Shown one piece after another: positions 18,381 to 28,558 of a DNA stretch of 64,000 nucleotides. The stretch spans positions 1 to 64,000 of the forward strand of contig CAVYXK010000013.1 in assembly GCA_963772445.1 (NCBI GenBank). The letters run 5' to 3'. Numbering within the stretch: position 1 is the first letter of the stretch; each line of letters starts with the position of its first letter. The stretch comes from CAVYXK01 sp963772445 (lineage in GTDB: Bacteria; Pseudomonadota; Alphaproteobacteria; Acetobacterales; Acetobacteraceae). The notes under the pieces are model-generated. The model was not told the origin of the DNA, did no database searches, and worked only from the letters and a program-made list of their open reading frames with translations. A program made the position numbers and the translations under genes.

Positions 18381-18632
18381 TCAAGGACGCTGCCGCATGA
18401 GCAAACCCAAAGCCAAGACTATTACGATAGCGACGAAGGTCGGGATCGACGCGCCGGCGGCCGGGCCGGTGAGATCGTTCTTGAGCGTTGTGAGCGGCGT
18501 ATCCCACGGGATGCCGCCACCTCCGGCCGCCGCGGCATGCGCGACAGGCGGGTAGCAGACGACTCCGATCACCAGCGCCAGCAGCAGGAGCGGAAGCCAA
18601 GTTTGGCGCACGGCCCGGGCAATGGACAGCAT
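18381..18632 (-). pseudogene. trbC: TrbC-like conjugative pilin remnant
   Basis: TrbC (VirB2-like) is the pilin of P-type conjugation systems. The ORF begins MLSIARAVRQTWLPLLLL with a clear signal peptide (cleavage after AHAAAA), then GGGGIPWDTPLTTLKNDLTG, the TrbC signature before the first mature helix. The second half (FVAIVIVLALGLLMRQRP) ends early, without the second helix, so it is probably truncated. The start overlaps the stop of the trbB remnant by one base (TGATG), the operon spacing expected for trbB-trbC. Confidence 0.6.
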
Positions 18633-18985
18633 CAGGGGTTCTCCAGGTTGACGAACTGGTACTCCTCGTTCGTGATGGCAACGACTTCGTCGATCCGGCG
18701 ACCGGGTGCTGGATCGGTCCTGGCGATGGCGACGATGAGGTTCACGGCTTCGGCGATGAGCGCCCGCATCGGTGCCCGGCTGACTTCCGCGATGAGCTGT
18801 TCCAGGCGGCGCAGGCCCGCACGCGCGTGGTTGGCGTGGACGGTGTAGACACCGCCGGGATGGCGGTGTTCCACGCCTTGAGAAGTGAGAGTGCCTCACC
18901 GCCGCGAACCTCGCCCACGATGATCCGATCCGGCCGCAGCCGCATGGTTGCCCTGAGCCGAGGGCGTGCGTGCGTGCGTTTCATC
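18632..18985 (-). pseudogene. trbB: TrbB-like secretion ATPase remnant
   Basis: TrbB is the VirB11-type hexameric ATPase that powers conjugative pilus assembly. Only the C-terminal third is present: LRATMRLRPDRIIVGEVRGG (Walker B/Asp-His box region), then after a frame change near 18870 VHANHARAGLRRLEQLIAEV and the end EEYQFVNLENP. The Walker A motif and N-terminal domain are missing. With trbC it is a relic of an integrative conjugative element; no traG/trbD-L genes are visible. Confidence 0.7.
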
Positions 18986-19227
18986 GCCGCAGCAGTGGAG
19001 TCGGCGAAGCGTGATGCGGCCTGGGTTGCCCTTGACGATACGCAATAATCCCGCCGCCACCTCAAGCACCGGAAGCCCGGTTATGTGCGGGCTCTGCGTG
19101 CCGCCTTATATTAGTTGGGCACGCTCGGATCTCAGCGGGGGGCGCCGAGCAATCGGCGTCCCTACCGCGATAAAAGAAGGGTGACGCAGTGGCCCAGGCG
19201 TTTCGTATCAGTCGTCTGCCTCACCCC

Positions 19228-21292
19228 TCAATCCCGAAGCGGCGCCAAGGCGGCGTTTTCCCGCTTGAAGTCGACGCCGTCGGCCGGAACTCTGCCGTGT
19301 TCGCGCGCAAGCCGGTGGCCGGCATAGATCGCTGCGGCGATCGTGCCGGGAGCGAGGCAGTCTCCAATTCGGACGAGCTTGCGGAGGCCCGCCAGCTGCC
19401 CGGCATCCTGCTGAGCCCTCAGCGCTTGATAAAGTTCATCCGCGGGCATCTGGGAGGTGACAAGTACGACGCTCGCTACCGGTACGTGCTCGCTCCGACC
19501 GGTGTAGACGCAGGCGGCCTCGATCCCGTTCTCGTCCAGGTGAATCACCGTCTTCGATGTCATGATGATGACGCCGAGCTCGAGCAGCCGTCGCTGGATC
19601 GCTGCCTGCTCGAGCGTGAACTGAGTGAACGACGAAACGAGGCTTTCGGGCGTGATCAACGTGACCGTCAGCCCAGCGAGGCGCAGCATCTCGGTAACGA
19701 CGCCACCCATGTAGTAATGATCGTCGTCGAACACAACGACCGGGCTTTCCGGTACCCGTCCCGCCATGATGTCATCGGGCGTGTAGATCTTGGCGCGATC
19801 CAATCCGGGTAATGCAAATGCGTGCTGACGCCCGACGCCATCGCGCCGCCAGCGCGCCCCTGTTGCCAGCACGACGACCGGGCACTCGGCCTCGATCACC
19901 GAGTTGGGCACGAGCCGACTCTCGAGATATAGGCCGACGTTCGGCATCTTCCGCAGTTGCGTGACGCGCCAATCGCGCACACGGATCCACGTCGCGAGGC
20001 CGGGAAGCCGGCATTCGCGTGCAACGCGCCCGCCGAACTCGCGGGTCGCCTCGGCAAGAATAACTTCGTAGCCGCGCTGGCCGAGCGCCCGCGCGGCCTC
20101 GAGCCCGGCTGGGCCGGCGCCGACGACGAGGATCCGTTCATCGCTTGTTTTGAGCGCAATCCGTTCGGGGTGCCAACCGCGCCGCCACTCTTCGCCCATC
20201 GTCGGATTCTGAGTGCAGCGCATCGGCGCGCCGAGCTTGTCGCCCGAGGCACAAATGTTGCAGCCGATGCATTCGCGAATGTCGTCGAGCCGCCCCTCCT
20301 CAATCTTGCGCGGCAGGAACGGGTCTGCGATCGAAGGCCGGGCCGCCCCGATGAAGTCGAGCACCCCCTTGCGGATGAGCGCTGCCATGCGGTCCGGCGA
20401 GGTACCGGCCGACGCCGACCACCGGCTTGCTCGTCAGCGTCTTGACGAAGGCGATGAACGGCTCCTGGTAGCCCTCCTCTTTGAAGCGTGCTGTCGCGCT
20501 GTCGTTCTCCCAACTGCTGACATTGACGTCCCAGAGATCGGGGAGCTCAGCGAGCATCGCGACGATTTCGCGGCCCTCCGCCTCGCTGGTGAGGCCAGCG
20601 GGGCCGATCAGTTCGTCTACAGCAAGCCGGACGGCAACCGCGCAGGTGTCGCCGACCGCGTCTTTGGTATCATCGATCAGCTCGCGGAGAAGACGAACTC
20701 GGTTCTCAAGGCTGCCGCCGTACTCGTCACACCGGTGGTTGTGGCGACGCGACAGGAAGTGCATCGGGAGGGAAAGGTCGTGGCCAGCATAGACGTAGAC
20801 GAGGTCAAAACCGGCCTTGCGTGCGTTTACCACAGCGCGGCGGTGCCAGACGCGATATGCGCGAATATCCTCCTTATCCATGGCGCGGGCTGAGACCGGC
20901 ACGATGCCGAAGACGGGACGCGCCGAGGGGGCAAGCGGGATCTCTCGCGACTCGAGGTTGGGCACGCGGTAGCCATTGTGGACGAGCTCGATCCCCGCGA
21001 GGCTTCCATGAGCGTGGATTAGTTCGGTCGTGCGCGCGAGGCACGGGATGTCCTGCTCATCCCACAGCCGGATCTCCTTAATCGTGTTGCCGGTGGGGTG
21101 AATGTCGCACTGCTCGGTGCACACGACCGCCCAGCCTCCCTCGGCCTTTACCCCTCGCATCACCGCCATCGCCGTCGGCCAGGCCCGCCCCATGCCGTTG
21201 CAGTGAGGCACCTGGTAAAAGCGGTTACGTGCGGTGACCGGGCCGATGCGGACCGGCTCGAACAGGATATCGTAGCGCGGATCACGACTCAC
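19228..21292 (-). pseudogene. TMADH-like iron-sulfur flavoprotein N-demethylase, frameshifted
   Basis: This is a homologue of trimethylamine/dimethylamine dehydrogenase and N-methylproline demethylase: an FMN-binding barrel, a 4Fe-4S cluster and an ADP/FAD-binding domain. The first frame (21292 to about 20400) has NRFYQVPHCNGMG, where the Cys matches the residue that binds FMN covalently in TMADH, and SLENRVRLLRELIDDT. After GVGRY the frame changes near 20400 and continues RKGVLDFIGAARPSIADPF, CIGCNICASGDK (cluster ligands) and RILVVGAGPAGLEAARAL. The site is consistent with two missing bases or one extra. Its intact paralogue is at 22615-24678, about 60% alike by eye. Confidence 0.85.
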
Positions 21293-21397
21293 GTTCGCGC
21301 CTCTATCGCAACCTGTTCTGGCGCCATCTTCTCCTGGCCCCGAACGTCATCCCGATGACCTCCCGTCAGCTTGCGACGGTGATATTGCCGGGAGAAC

Positions 21398-22559
21398 TCA
21401 CCCGGGGCCAGACAGGCTGCGGCGCACCCACTCTTGGAAGTTCCGCACCGCATACTCCTGAGCCATTAGTATGCCCTCACGATGTGCCAGTGGGCGGATG
21501 CCCCGCTGATTTACTTCGCAGATGGCGCCGTCCTGTTCGACCACGAGGCGGCCGAAGGAGACGGTGTTCTCGAGATCGAAGTCCTTGTTCGCCAGCGTCT
21601 CTGATGGGAACAGCCATTCGGCCGTGAGCTCCATCTCTTCGGGTCCCATCGGCCGAACTGACACGATGCGCATGTAGTCGATGTGACCGACCATATAGGC
21701 CCACATGTGACGAAGCAGGCTCCAATCACACGCTCCTCCTCCGTCAGGCCGGAGAAGACAGCACCGTGTGTCCGCCCGTCCATAGACCAGGCGACGGCTC
21801 CTGGCCGCAAGCCGCCGCGGTATTTGGGGTCAGGGTCGTCACGGTGGGTTGCCCAGTCCGGATCGTCGGTACTGGTTCATGATTGAGCGGCCATAAATCG
21901 GAACAAGGCTACTGAGCTCCGGGTGGATCCCCGGGCAGTGATAGCACTCGCTAAAATTCTCCCAGTAGATCTTCCAGTTGCACCTGAGCGACTGCGCATG
22001 ACATGCCCAGTCACGAGGCTCGCCACCGGCCAATTGGCAAAGCGCTGGGCGTTCGGGCGTATGGTCTCCTCGAGCGGCGCCTCGCCGCACGCCAGGTTGA
22101 CGAACACGAAGCCGCCCCATTCCGTCAACGCGACATCGTAGAGCTGGTAGTTTCGGCGATCGAAATCCGCGCTCCTCCCCATCGCCGGGAATGCCGCAAG
22201 ATGGCCGCGCAAATCGTAGCTCCAGCGATGGTAAGGACAGATGATCGCCTTGCCACGCAAGCGGCCTTCCGCCTCGGTGCAGAGAGCGGAGCCGCGATGC
22301 CGGCAAGTTGTGAAATGCGCGCAGTGCGCCGTGCTCGTCGCGCATCACCAGGATGCTTTGAGTTCCGAAGGTGAAGATGCGGAACGATTGGTTGTCGGGC
22401 AGGCTCGCGGCACGGCATAAATAGATCCAGTTGCGATACCAGATCGCGTGCAGCTCGCGCTCGTAATGGGCTGCATCATAGATAGTAGCTCGGCAGCGTC
22501 GGCTCGAGCTGCGCGAGACCTGTGTAGCCGTCGGGGACGCTATTATCCGGCGGGGTCAT
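21398..22559 (-). pseudogene. Rieske oxygenase alpha subunit, multiply frameshifted
   Basis: The ATG at 22559 follows GGAAGG. Reading MTPPDNSVPDGYTG then needs changes of frame near 22475, 22310, 21985, 21870 and 21730 to follow the family. Recognisable blocks in order: ILVMRDEHGALRAFHN, CRHRG-like debris, IICPYHRWSYDLRGHLAAFP, LTEWGGFVFVNLA, NWKIYWENFSECYHCPGIHP (iron ligands) and MRIVSVRPMGPEEMELTAEW. The Rieske and catalytic motifs are still visible, so inactivation seems recent. It sits between the two TMADH-like genes on the same strand and was presumably the oxygenase partner of the operon. Confidence 0.8.
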
Positions 22560-22614
22560 GGCTCGATCCTTCCTATTAGTGTCGTGCGTCTGTCTCTATC
22601 GCGCGGTATCCTCC

Positions 22615-24678
22615 TCAATCCGCCAGCGCGATGCGTTCGCGCGTGAACGGGATGGCCACGTTCGACGACCGATCGATCGTCATGGCGAGCTCATGCCCGG
22701 CGAACACGGCATCGGCGATCGTCGCTGGCGCGAGGCAATCACCGATACGATGCACGGCCGCGATGCCGTGATCGGCGAACTCGCCCGACCGTGCCATAAG
22801 CGCGTCGTAGAGCGCGTCGTTGGGCTGGCGAGCGGTTAGCGCCAGGATCGAGCCGAACGCGACGCGCGCAATATCCCCGGTATAGATGCAGGCGAGCGAG
22901 GCCTCGTGGCCAGCGATGCCGACGAGTTCCCTGGCAGCGCGGACCTCGACTCCGGCGCGGATCAACGCCGCCTGGATGCGCTTCTGCTCCATGGTCAAGC
23001 CCGTCCAGGACGACACCTCGACCGCCGGCGTCACATAGATCGTCGGCGTGCCGCGATGCTGCAGCAGTTCGGCAATCGCGCCGCCGAGATAATAGTGGTC
23101 GTCGTCGTAGACCAGTACCGGTTCCGGCATCTTGGTGCCGGCAAAAATGTCCTCGGGTGTAAAGACGGGTCCCTCTGCGAGACCCGGAATCGGAAAGCCG
23201 CTGGTCCCGCCTACCCCGTCTCGCCGCCAGGTCGAGCCGGTGGCGAGCACGACCTGGTCGAACCCGAGTTCGAGAATCTGATCCGGATCGAGCCGGCTTT
23301 CGCGGTAAATCACGACGTTGGGCAGTTTCTCGGTCGCGTGGACGCGGTAGTCGCGCACGCGGATCCAGGCGGAAAATCCCGGCAAACGGCTCTCCCTGGT
23401 AACCCGGCCGCCCAGCGCGCGTTCCGCCTCGGCGAGAGCCACGTCATAGCCGCGCCGGCCGAGCGAGAGCGTGCATTCGAGGCCTGCCGGGCCCGCGCCG
23501 ACCACGAGAAATCGCTTCTGTGATCCGCGCGGCGGTACGTGCTCGGGATGCCAGCCACGCTTGAACTCCTCGCCTACGGTGGGATTTTGAGTGCAGTGGA
23601 TCGGTGCGCCGTAGCGTTCGGCAGAAACGCAGACATTGCAGCCGATGCATTCGCGAATGTCCTCTGGCCTGCCCTCGGCGATCTTCCTGGGCAGGAACGG
23701 ATCGGCGATCGACGGACGCGCCGCGCCAATGAGGTCGAGGACGCCTCGGCGGATCTGGGAGACCATCGTGTCCGGCGAAGTGAAGCGGCCGACCCCGACG
23801 ACCGGCTTCTTCGTCATCGTCTTGACGAAGGCGACATATTGCTCCTGGAAGCCCTCTTCGGCGAAGCGCGAGGTGATCGAATCGTTGGCCCAGTTGCTGA
23901 CGTTCACGTCCCAGAGGTCGGGGAGGTCGGCGAGCATCTCGACGACCTCCCGCCCCTCGCGGTCCCAGGCCATGCCAGCGTCGCCGAGCAGTTCCTCGAC
24001 GGCAAAGCGGATTGCGATCGCACTGGTGTCATGAGCTTCTTCTCGCGTATCCTCCAGGAGTTCGCGCAGGAGCCGCGCGCGGTTTTCGAGCGAGCCGCCA
24101 TACTCGTCGTTGCGCGAGTTGTAGCGACGCTGGAGGAAGTGCGAGGCAAGCGAAGCGTTGTGTGCGGCGTAAACATAGATGATATCAAAACCCGCTGCCT
24201 TGGCGCGTCGCACCGCAGCGCGGTGAATTGCGCGGAACTCGCGAATGTCCGACTTGTCCATGGCACGGGACTGGGCGGGAAATTGCGGCAGCGTGTTGCG
24301 CACCGAGCCGGGCCCGACTGCCGCCGATCGGCTGAGGTAGTTCTTGGCGCCGAGGCCGACATGGCCGAGTTCCACAGCAGCAAGCGAGCCGTGCGCATGG
24401 ACGGCATCGACCATCTTGGCATGCACCGGAATGTCACGGTCGTCCCATAGACGGTCATATGGGTGGATCAGCTCTGATGACGGGTGAATCTCGCACAGCT
24501 GGGTCGAGACGACACCCCAGCCGCCCTCGGCCCTCATCGCGCGCAGACTGGCCTGGGCATTCGGGAAAGCGTGGCCGAGGCCGGTGCAGTGTGGCACTTG
24601 ATAGAAGCGATTGGGGGCGCGCACCGGACCAATCTGCACCGGCTCGAAGAGGACGTCGTAGCGGGCATCACGCGGCAT
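22615..24678 (-). CDS. TMADH-like iron-sulfur flavoprotein N-demethylase
   Basis: This 687-aa protein is probably an N-demethylase of methylated amines or N-methyl amino acids, releasing formaldehyde and passing electrons to an acceptor. I chose the ATG at 24678 (after GGAG). The N-terminal FMN barrel starts DVLFEPVQIGP; NRFYQVPHCTG places Cys 31 at the covalent-FMN position of TMADH. DIIYVYAAHN and DLWDVNVSNW line the expected active site. ARPSIADPFLPRK leads to the 4Fe-4S motif CIGCNVC (near 343) with a fourth Cys in PIHCTQN. The C-terminal FAD/NAD-like domain begins FLVVGAGPAGLE. Methylproline demethylase (StcD), dimethylamine and trimethylamine dehydrogenases share this layout, so the substrate is open. 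Intact, unlike its neighbours. Confidence 0.9.
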   Translation of the reverse strand: MPRDARYDVLFEPVQIGPVRAPNRFYQVPHCTGLGHAFPNAQASLRAMRAEGGWGVVSTQLCEIHPSSELIHPYDRLWDDRDIPVHAKMVDAVHAHGSLAAVELGHVGLGAKNYLSRSAAVGPGSVRNTLPQFPAQSRAMDKSDIREFRAIHRAAVRRAKAAGFDIIYVYAAHNASLASHFLQRRYNSRNDEYGGSLENRARLLRELLEDTREEAHDTSAIAIRFAVEELLGDAGMAWDREGREVVEMLADLPDLWDVNVSNWANDSITSRFAEEGFQEQYVAFVKTMTKKPVVGVGRFTSPDTMVSQIRRGVLDLIGAARPSIADPFLPRKIAEGRPEDIRECIGCNVCVSAERYGAPIHCTQNPTVGEEFKRGWHPEHVPPRGSQKRFLVVGAGPAGLECTLSLGRRGYDVALAEAERALGGRVTRESRLPGFSAWIRVRDYRVHATEKLPNVVIYRESRLDPDQILELGFDQVVLATGSTWRRDGVGGTSGFPIPGLAEGPVFTPEDIFAGTKMPEPVLVYDDDHYYLGGAIAELLQHRGTPTIYVTPAVEVSSWTGLTMEQKRIQAALIRAGVEVRAARELVGIAGHEASLACIYTGDIARVAFGSILALTARQPNDALYDALMARSGEFADHGIAAVHRIGDCLAPATIADAVFAGHELAMTIDRSSNVAIPFTRERIALAD

Positions 24679-24688
24679 GGTTCTCCTC

Positions 24689-25330
24689 TCACGGTTCGGC
24701 AATCACCAGCCCGTCGACGGCTCCGCAGCCGCCGGGGAGCACAATGATCGGATTGACGTCGATCTCGTTGACGGGGTCGGCAAACGCGGAGCGAGTCCGG
24801 AGAAGAGGGCACCCGCGCGTCCCGTCGAGCAGCTTACGCAGCTCAAGGCAGTCAATGAGCTTCACGGCCACGCGGCGTCAAGGGGCGGGCGAGCCAACAC
24901 AACGTCATGCACGATTTCGGGGTGGATACCGCCGGCACCGATCGGCCCGGTCGGACCGAACTCGGGTTGCGTGTCATACCCGGGACTCTCGATCTCTCCG
25001 CGGATCATCGTCACCACTAGCACGCGTTGCCCGAGGGGCGACGCGGGGTCGTCGTTGGCCGCGCTGACCGTGTCGGCGGTTGCGACGGCGCGCTTGACAC
25101 CGCCGACATCGCCCTTGTGCATGATACCCGGCATCGCAGTTTTCAACGCGCCCGGCAAGCCCACGCCTCCGCCGCGGTGACCGCCCCGTTGCGCCTTCGG
25201 CACTGCGCTGCGCCACTGCGGGTACCCCGTCGGCCAGCAGCCGGAGCGCGTCGTTCTCGCTCAATGCGCCCGACACCGAGACGAAGTTGTAGTAGCCCAT
25301 GCCGTTGGCGCCGCAGGGCAGGAACCCAGG
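24689..25330 (-). pseudogene. ADP-forming acyl-CoA ligase (ATP-grasp) remnant
   Basis: Three frames in sequence carry pieces of an acetate-CoA-ligase-type protein: CGANGMGYYNFVSVSG with NDALRLLADGVPAVA, then LKTAMPGIMHKGDVGGVKRA and GQRVLVVTMIRGEIE with FGPTGPIGAGGI (ATP-grasp strands), and finally NEIDVNPIIVLPGGCGAVDG at the C terminus. Most of the CoA-binding and ligase domains are deleted. It lies directly upstream of the intact flavoprotein on the same strand, 11 bases away. Confidence 0.7.
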
Positions 25331-25690
25331 ATCAGGCGGAACAACTCCCATCCGATGTCTTCGATGGTCGCCTCGCCCGTCGCGATCCGGCCGGCGCTGA
25401 TGTCGATCAGGTCGGGCCAGCGCTCGCGCAGCTCGTCGCGCGTGGACATCTTGATGACCGGTGCGGCGGCCAGCCCGTACGGCGTGCCGCGGCCGGTCGA
25501 GAAGACGTGCAAATTCATCCCGGCAGCCAGCTGCAACGTGCCGCAGATGAAATCGGACGCAGGAGTTGCCGCGAAGATCAGGCCCTTGCGGTCCACGCGG
25601 TCCCCGGGCGAGACCACCCCGGCGATCGCGCTGGTGCCCGACTTGGCGATCGAGCCGAGGGAGTGTCCAAAGAATGGGGGATCATGCCGC
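25325..25690 (-). pseudogene. UxaA/GarD-type sugar-acid dehydratase C-terminal remnant
   Basis: The fragment contains the conserved C-terminal half of altronate/galactarate dehydratases: HSLGSIAKSGTSAIAGVV, KGLIFAATPASDFICGTLQL, NLHVFSTGRGTPYGLAAAPV and PDLIDISAGRIATGEATIED. These iron-dependent enzymes dehydrate aldonates. The 5' part is cut by the adjacent transposase remnant and the 3' end fuses out of frame into the acyl-CoA ligase remnant. Confidence 0.75.
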
Positions 25691-26970
25691 ATTGGCTGAC
25701 CGCTCGTTTTGATTGGCATATGGCTGAAACCGATGGCCCAACCCTGAACCGAGCGTTCCGTTGTAGACCGCGCAGCGAACCTGGAGTAGCAGATCGGCAC
25801 CTCTTCGGGACCAGCGCATCTGCTGCGATTTGTTCATTCGCCGATTGACGAGAAAGTTTGCGGTCCGACGAGCCAACTAGTCTGACCTCTGAGATAATCG
25901 TCAACGTCAAGCAACGCATGCCACAACCCATGTGGCGGCGCGCTCCTCATGTTACGGTCGTGTTTTTCCTTGTAAACATGCATGACCTTGCGGATCCGGC
26001 CGATGCTTCGCTTGGCATTCTTGGCCTTGCCGTTCCATATGCGCCAACGCAGTCGATCGACCTCCTCGACGATCACGCTCTTAGCCTGCCTCCCGGCGAC
26101 ATCGTCAGCCGGCAGACCACTTGCTATCTGTGCCGCATGTTGGATCCGCATCGCGATATGGAACCAATCGAGGATCGGTGGCGTCGTGACCCCGGCATCG
26201 ATCAGGATAGACCGCAGACCAGGACAACCGTCGGTGAATGCAACCACTTGAGTGTCGTCGGTTCGGCCAACGGCTCGAGAGCTCTGGCGGATCAGCACTG
26301 AGAGGTCGGTGTCAGCCTTCGCGACCGCACCGAACACCTGGCGGCCTCCGCTCGCAGTTTCGACATTTCCGACACGGACCTCCAGGTGCCGTTCACCCTC
26401 TTCGCAACTGCGGATGAATGTCGAATCCACACTGACGGTAATCGCTGCTGCTGCCATAGTTGTTGGCTGGTCCGAGGTCGCAGTACCAAGCTGCTCGCCG
26501 ATCCGCAGCGTGTGTTTGCGCAATGTCTCAGGGCTCCTACCGGCGTCAATAGGCAGCAGGTGTTGCAGTACGTCAGCGGCGACGCGGTAGGTCATCAAGG
26601 CGGAGAGGTGAGCCTGCAGTTGGTCCAGCTCAGTGTCGAGCGGCAACGCGATGGCCAACAGACGCCCGTCTCGATGCAATTGCAGGCAGGGCACAGAAAC
26701 CGGGGAAGCCGTACCGTCACTTCGCCGAACGGTGTCGCGATGCGGTGCCCCCGCCAGTCCTTCAGGTGGCATTTTCCGCTGCGGGATCGACAACACGGCT
26801 CCTGCAGTCCATGGCTGTGGACCTGCCCGGAAACGACCGCACGCTGAACGTTCGCCAGAAGCTGCTTCGCTTCCGGCAAGGTCAAACCCAGATCAGCGAT
26901 ATCGCGAAGACCTTCCGGCCGGCAGATCTCTACCAGATCAGTGCTTAGGCAGGGGGCATCATCGCTCGTC
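25681..26970 (-). pseudogene. ISKra4-family transposase, second subtype, frameshifted
   Basis: The coding order on the minus strand is GLTLPEAKQLLANVQRAVV, KCHLKDWRGHRIATPFGEV, PRFLCPACNCIETGVCWPS, then a frame change near 26690 to LPLDTELDQLQAHLSALMTY, ITVSVDSTFIRSCEEG, LDWFHIAMRIQHAAQIASG, and another change near 25860 to NFLVNRRMNKSQQMRWSRRG and LQVRCAVYNGTL. This matches ISKra4 organisation but differs clearly from the element at 47.5-49.1 kb. No clean terminal repeats were found. Confidence 0.75.
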
Positions 26971-26974
26971 GCAA

Positions 26975-27555
26975 TCAACCGCAACACCCATCGCATCCGC
27001 GTTCCCCCAGCCGGCTATCGACCCGACCGATCGTACCTCTCGTGTCGTCATCCCCCCATTCACTGGACACTCCCCCTCGGTCGGCTGGAAGGCAGGGCGG
27101 TAATCGCAAATCCGTTCGGCTTCGAGCCGCCGAAGGCTGCGCTCGATACTGGTGCTGAGTGTGTTGAACATGAGCCCAACCGCGTCCGGCGCCGATTGCA
27201 GCTGCGTCGCATCGGCAAAAACCGTCCTCCCATAAACACGCCATCCATCGGCTGGGGCGGATCGGGCTCGGCGCAACGATGATGCCCGCCAGATAGCCAT
27301 CGAGTTCGAGGGTGGACATCGCCCGCTTCGGCGCCGCCCGATCGGATCCGCCGTCTGCTTGTGCACGTCGAAGAACCGCCGCCGCACATGCGCCGGGCAA
27401 AAGGCCAGCGTGATCGCCCAGTCGGGACGGTCCGCCTCGGTGAGTTCGCCATACCCCGTATAACCGTCGACCGGCAGTACGCCGTGGAAGTCCTCCAGAT
27501 GTTCCTTGACGTGGGCCCGCGGCGGTCCTCGGCGTAGCGGAACACCGGCGAGCAG
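26975..27555 (-). pseudogene. IS66 TnpC fragment joined to unidentified coding debris
   Basis: From 27555 down to about 27330 the frame reads HVKEHLEDFHGVLPVDGYTG, YGELTEADRPDWAITLAFCP, AHVRRRFFDVHKQTADPIG, the central part of the IS66 TnpC DDE domain; VFRYAEDRRGP precedes it in another frame. Below 27320 the content changes to ATQLQSAPDAVGLMFNTLST, RSLRRLEAERICDYRPAFQP, which I do not recognise. No tnpA/tnpB genes remain. Confidence 0.6.
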
Positions 27556-27663
27556 CGCCGCCACGTGGCGGCGATGGCGGAGGAATTCGCCCGCCCGGTC
27601 GCGACGGCCGCGCAGGCGCGCGCCATGCTGGGGCTGCGACCCGGCTTGGCCGCCGCGGCCTGA
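27550..27663 (+). pseudogene. C-terminal tail of a beta-keto acid cleavage (BKACE) enzyme
   Basis: The plus-strand frame reads AAMAEEFARPVATAAQARAM then LGLRPGLAAAA and stops at 27661-27663. 3-Keto-5-aminohexanoate cleavage enzymes end with a closely similar (G)RPxATPxxARAMLGL motif, from memory. Only about 35 codons survive beside the IS66 fragment. A hairpin follows the stop directly, as expected for a gene end. Confidence 0.4.
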
Positions 27664-27701
27664 GGCGGCGCCCGATATTCACGGCTTTTTATCGCCGCCT
27701 C
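27662..27701 (+). terminator. hairpin after BKACE tail
   Basis: Perfect 9-bp arms GAGGCGGCG (27662-27670) and CGCCGCCTC (27693-27701) flank a 22-base loop that contains a run of five T. It overlaps the stop codon of the fragment and precedes the start of the orphan cassette, so it would insulate that cassette from upstream transcription. Confidence 0.4.
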
Positions 27702-27780
27702 GGTGCCCGGCCCGTGATAAGAATGGGGCGGTGCAGTCGGGCGGCGGTGCGCGAGTGTCCGGCTGTCGCAGGAGGCCGGC

Positions 27781-28539
27781 TTGCCCGACATCGCACCCCC
27801 GACCGAGCGCGACCCCGCTGCAGCCTCCGCGGAGATGGATGCGTGGGTGCTGCGCGTGCTGGGCGTGGCCGTCGCGCGAGGGACGCCGCCGGATGACACG
27901 TCGCTGCGCGACGCGGTGCGCGACATGCTGCAAACCCTGTCGGCGGACCTGAAGCTGCTGGCCGGCGCCACCGGCGTGGAGGCGGCGCGGAGCCTGTTCG
28001 ACGCCGGGGTGACCGCCGCGAAGGCGAAGGACTATCAGGGCGCGCTGGAGGCGCTCGGCGCCTGCAGCGACGAGGTGGCGAAGCTGCGGCGGGCTGCCAG
28101 CGCGGCCGACGCCAAGGGCAGCGCGGAGCCGGGCACCGTACACAAGGCGGTGAGGGACTTCGAGTTGGCCGAGGCGGCGTGGGCCGCCGGCCGGCTGCGC
28201 GCCATCGACGGCATGAACGCGCTGCGCCAGGAGCTGGACGCCTCGGACGACCCGGAGCTGCACGAAATCTCCGCGCGCATCGGGCTGCTGATCGACGGCA
28301 TGTCGCCGGCGCTGGAAGCCGCGATCTCCGGCCTGCGGCAGACGCTGGCGGACGCGGGAGACGCAGCGGCGGCGCGCGGCCAGGTGGAAGGGTTGCTGCG
28401 CGAGGCGGCGGCCTTCCTGGCGGCGAATGCCACCGATCTGCAGAGTTGCGAGGAAAATCCCTGGAACATCGCCATTGCCATCCGGGCGCCGCTGGCGGCG
28501 GCGCTGCAGCAGATCCAGGTAGCACTGAAGGCGATCTGA
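27781..28539 (+). CDS. hypothetical helical protein, first gene of an orphan cassette
   Basis: The start is a TTG preceded by AGGAGG at ideal spacing; 252 aa. The protein is rich in Ala, Leu, Glu and Arg and looks almost entirely helical, without signal peptide or membrane segment. The segment SLFDAGVTAAKAKDYQGALE resembles a single TPR-like helical hairpin. The C terminus has NPWNIAIAIRAPLAAALQQI, the only stretch that looks like a compact conserved motif. I do not recognise a family. It is 19 bases upstream of a 1290-aa protein with its own AGGAGG, so the two are almost certainly co-transcribed; a chaperone, adaptor or regulatory subunit role for the larger partner is a guess. Confidence 0.75.
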   Translation: MPDIAPPTERDPAAASAEMDAWVLRVLGVAVARGTPPDDTSLRDAVRDMLQTLSADLKLLAGATGVEAARSLFDAGVTAAKAKDYQGALEALGACSDEVAKLRRAASAADAKGSAEPGTVHKAVRDFELAEAAWAAGRLRAIDGMNALRQELDASDDPELHEISARIGLLIDGMSPALEAAISGLRQTLADAGDAAAARGQVEGLLREAAAFLAANATDLQSCEENPWNIAIAIRAPLAAALQQIQVALKAI

Positions 28540-28558
28540 GCGACCGAGGAGGCGCCGC

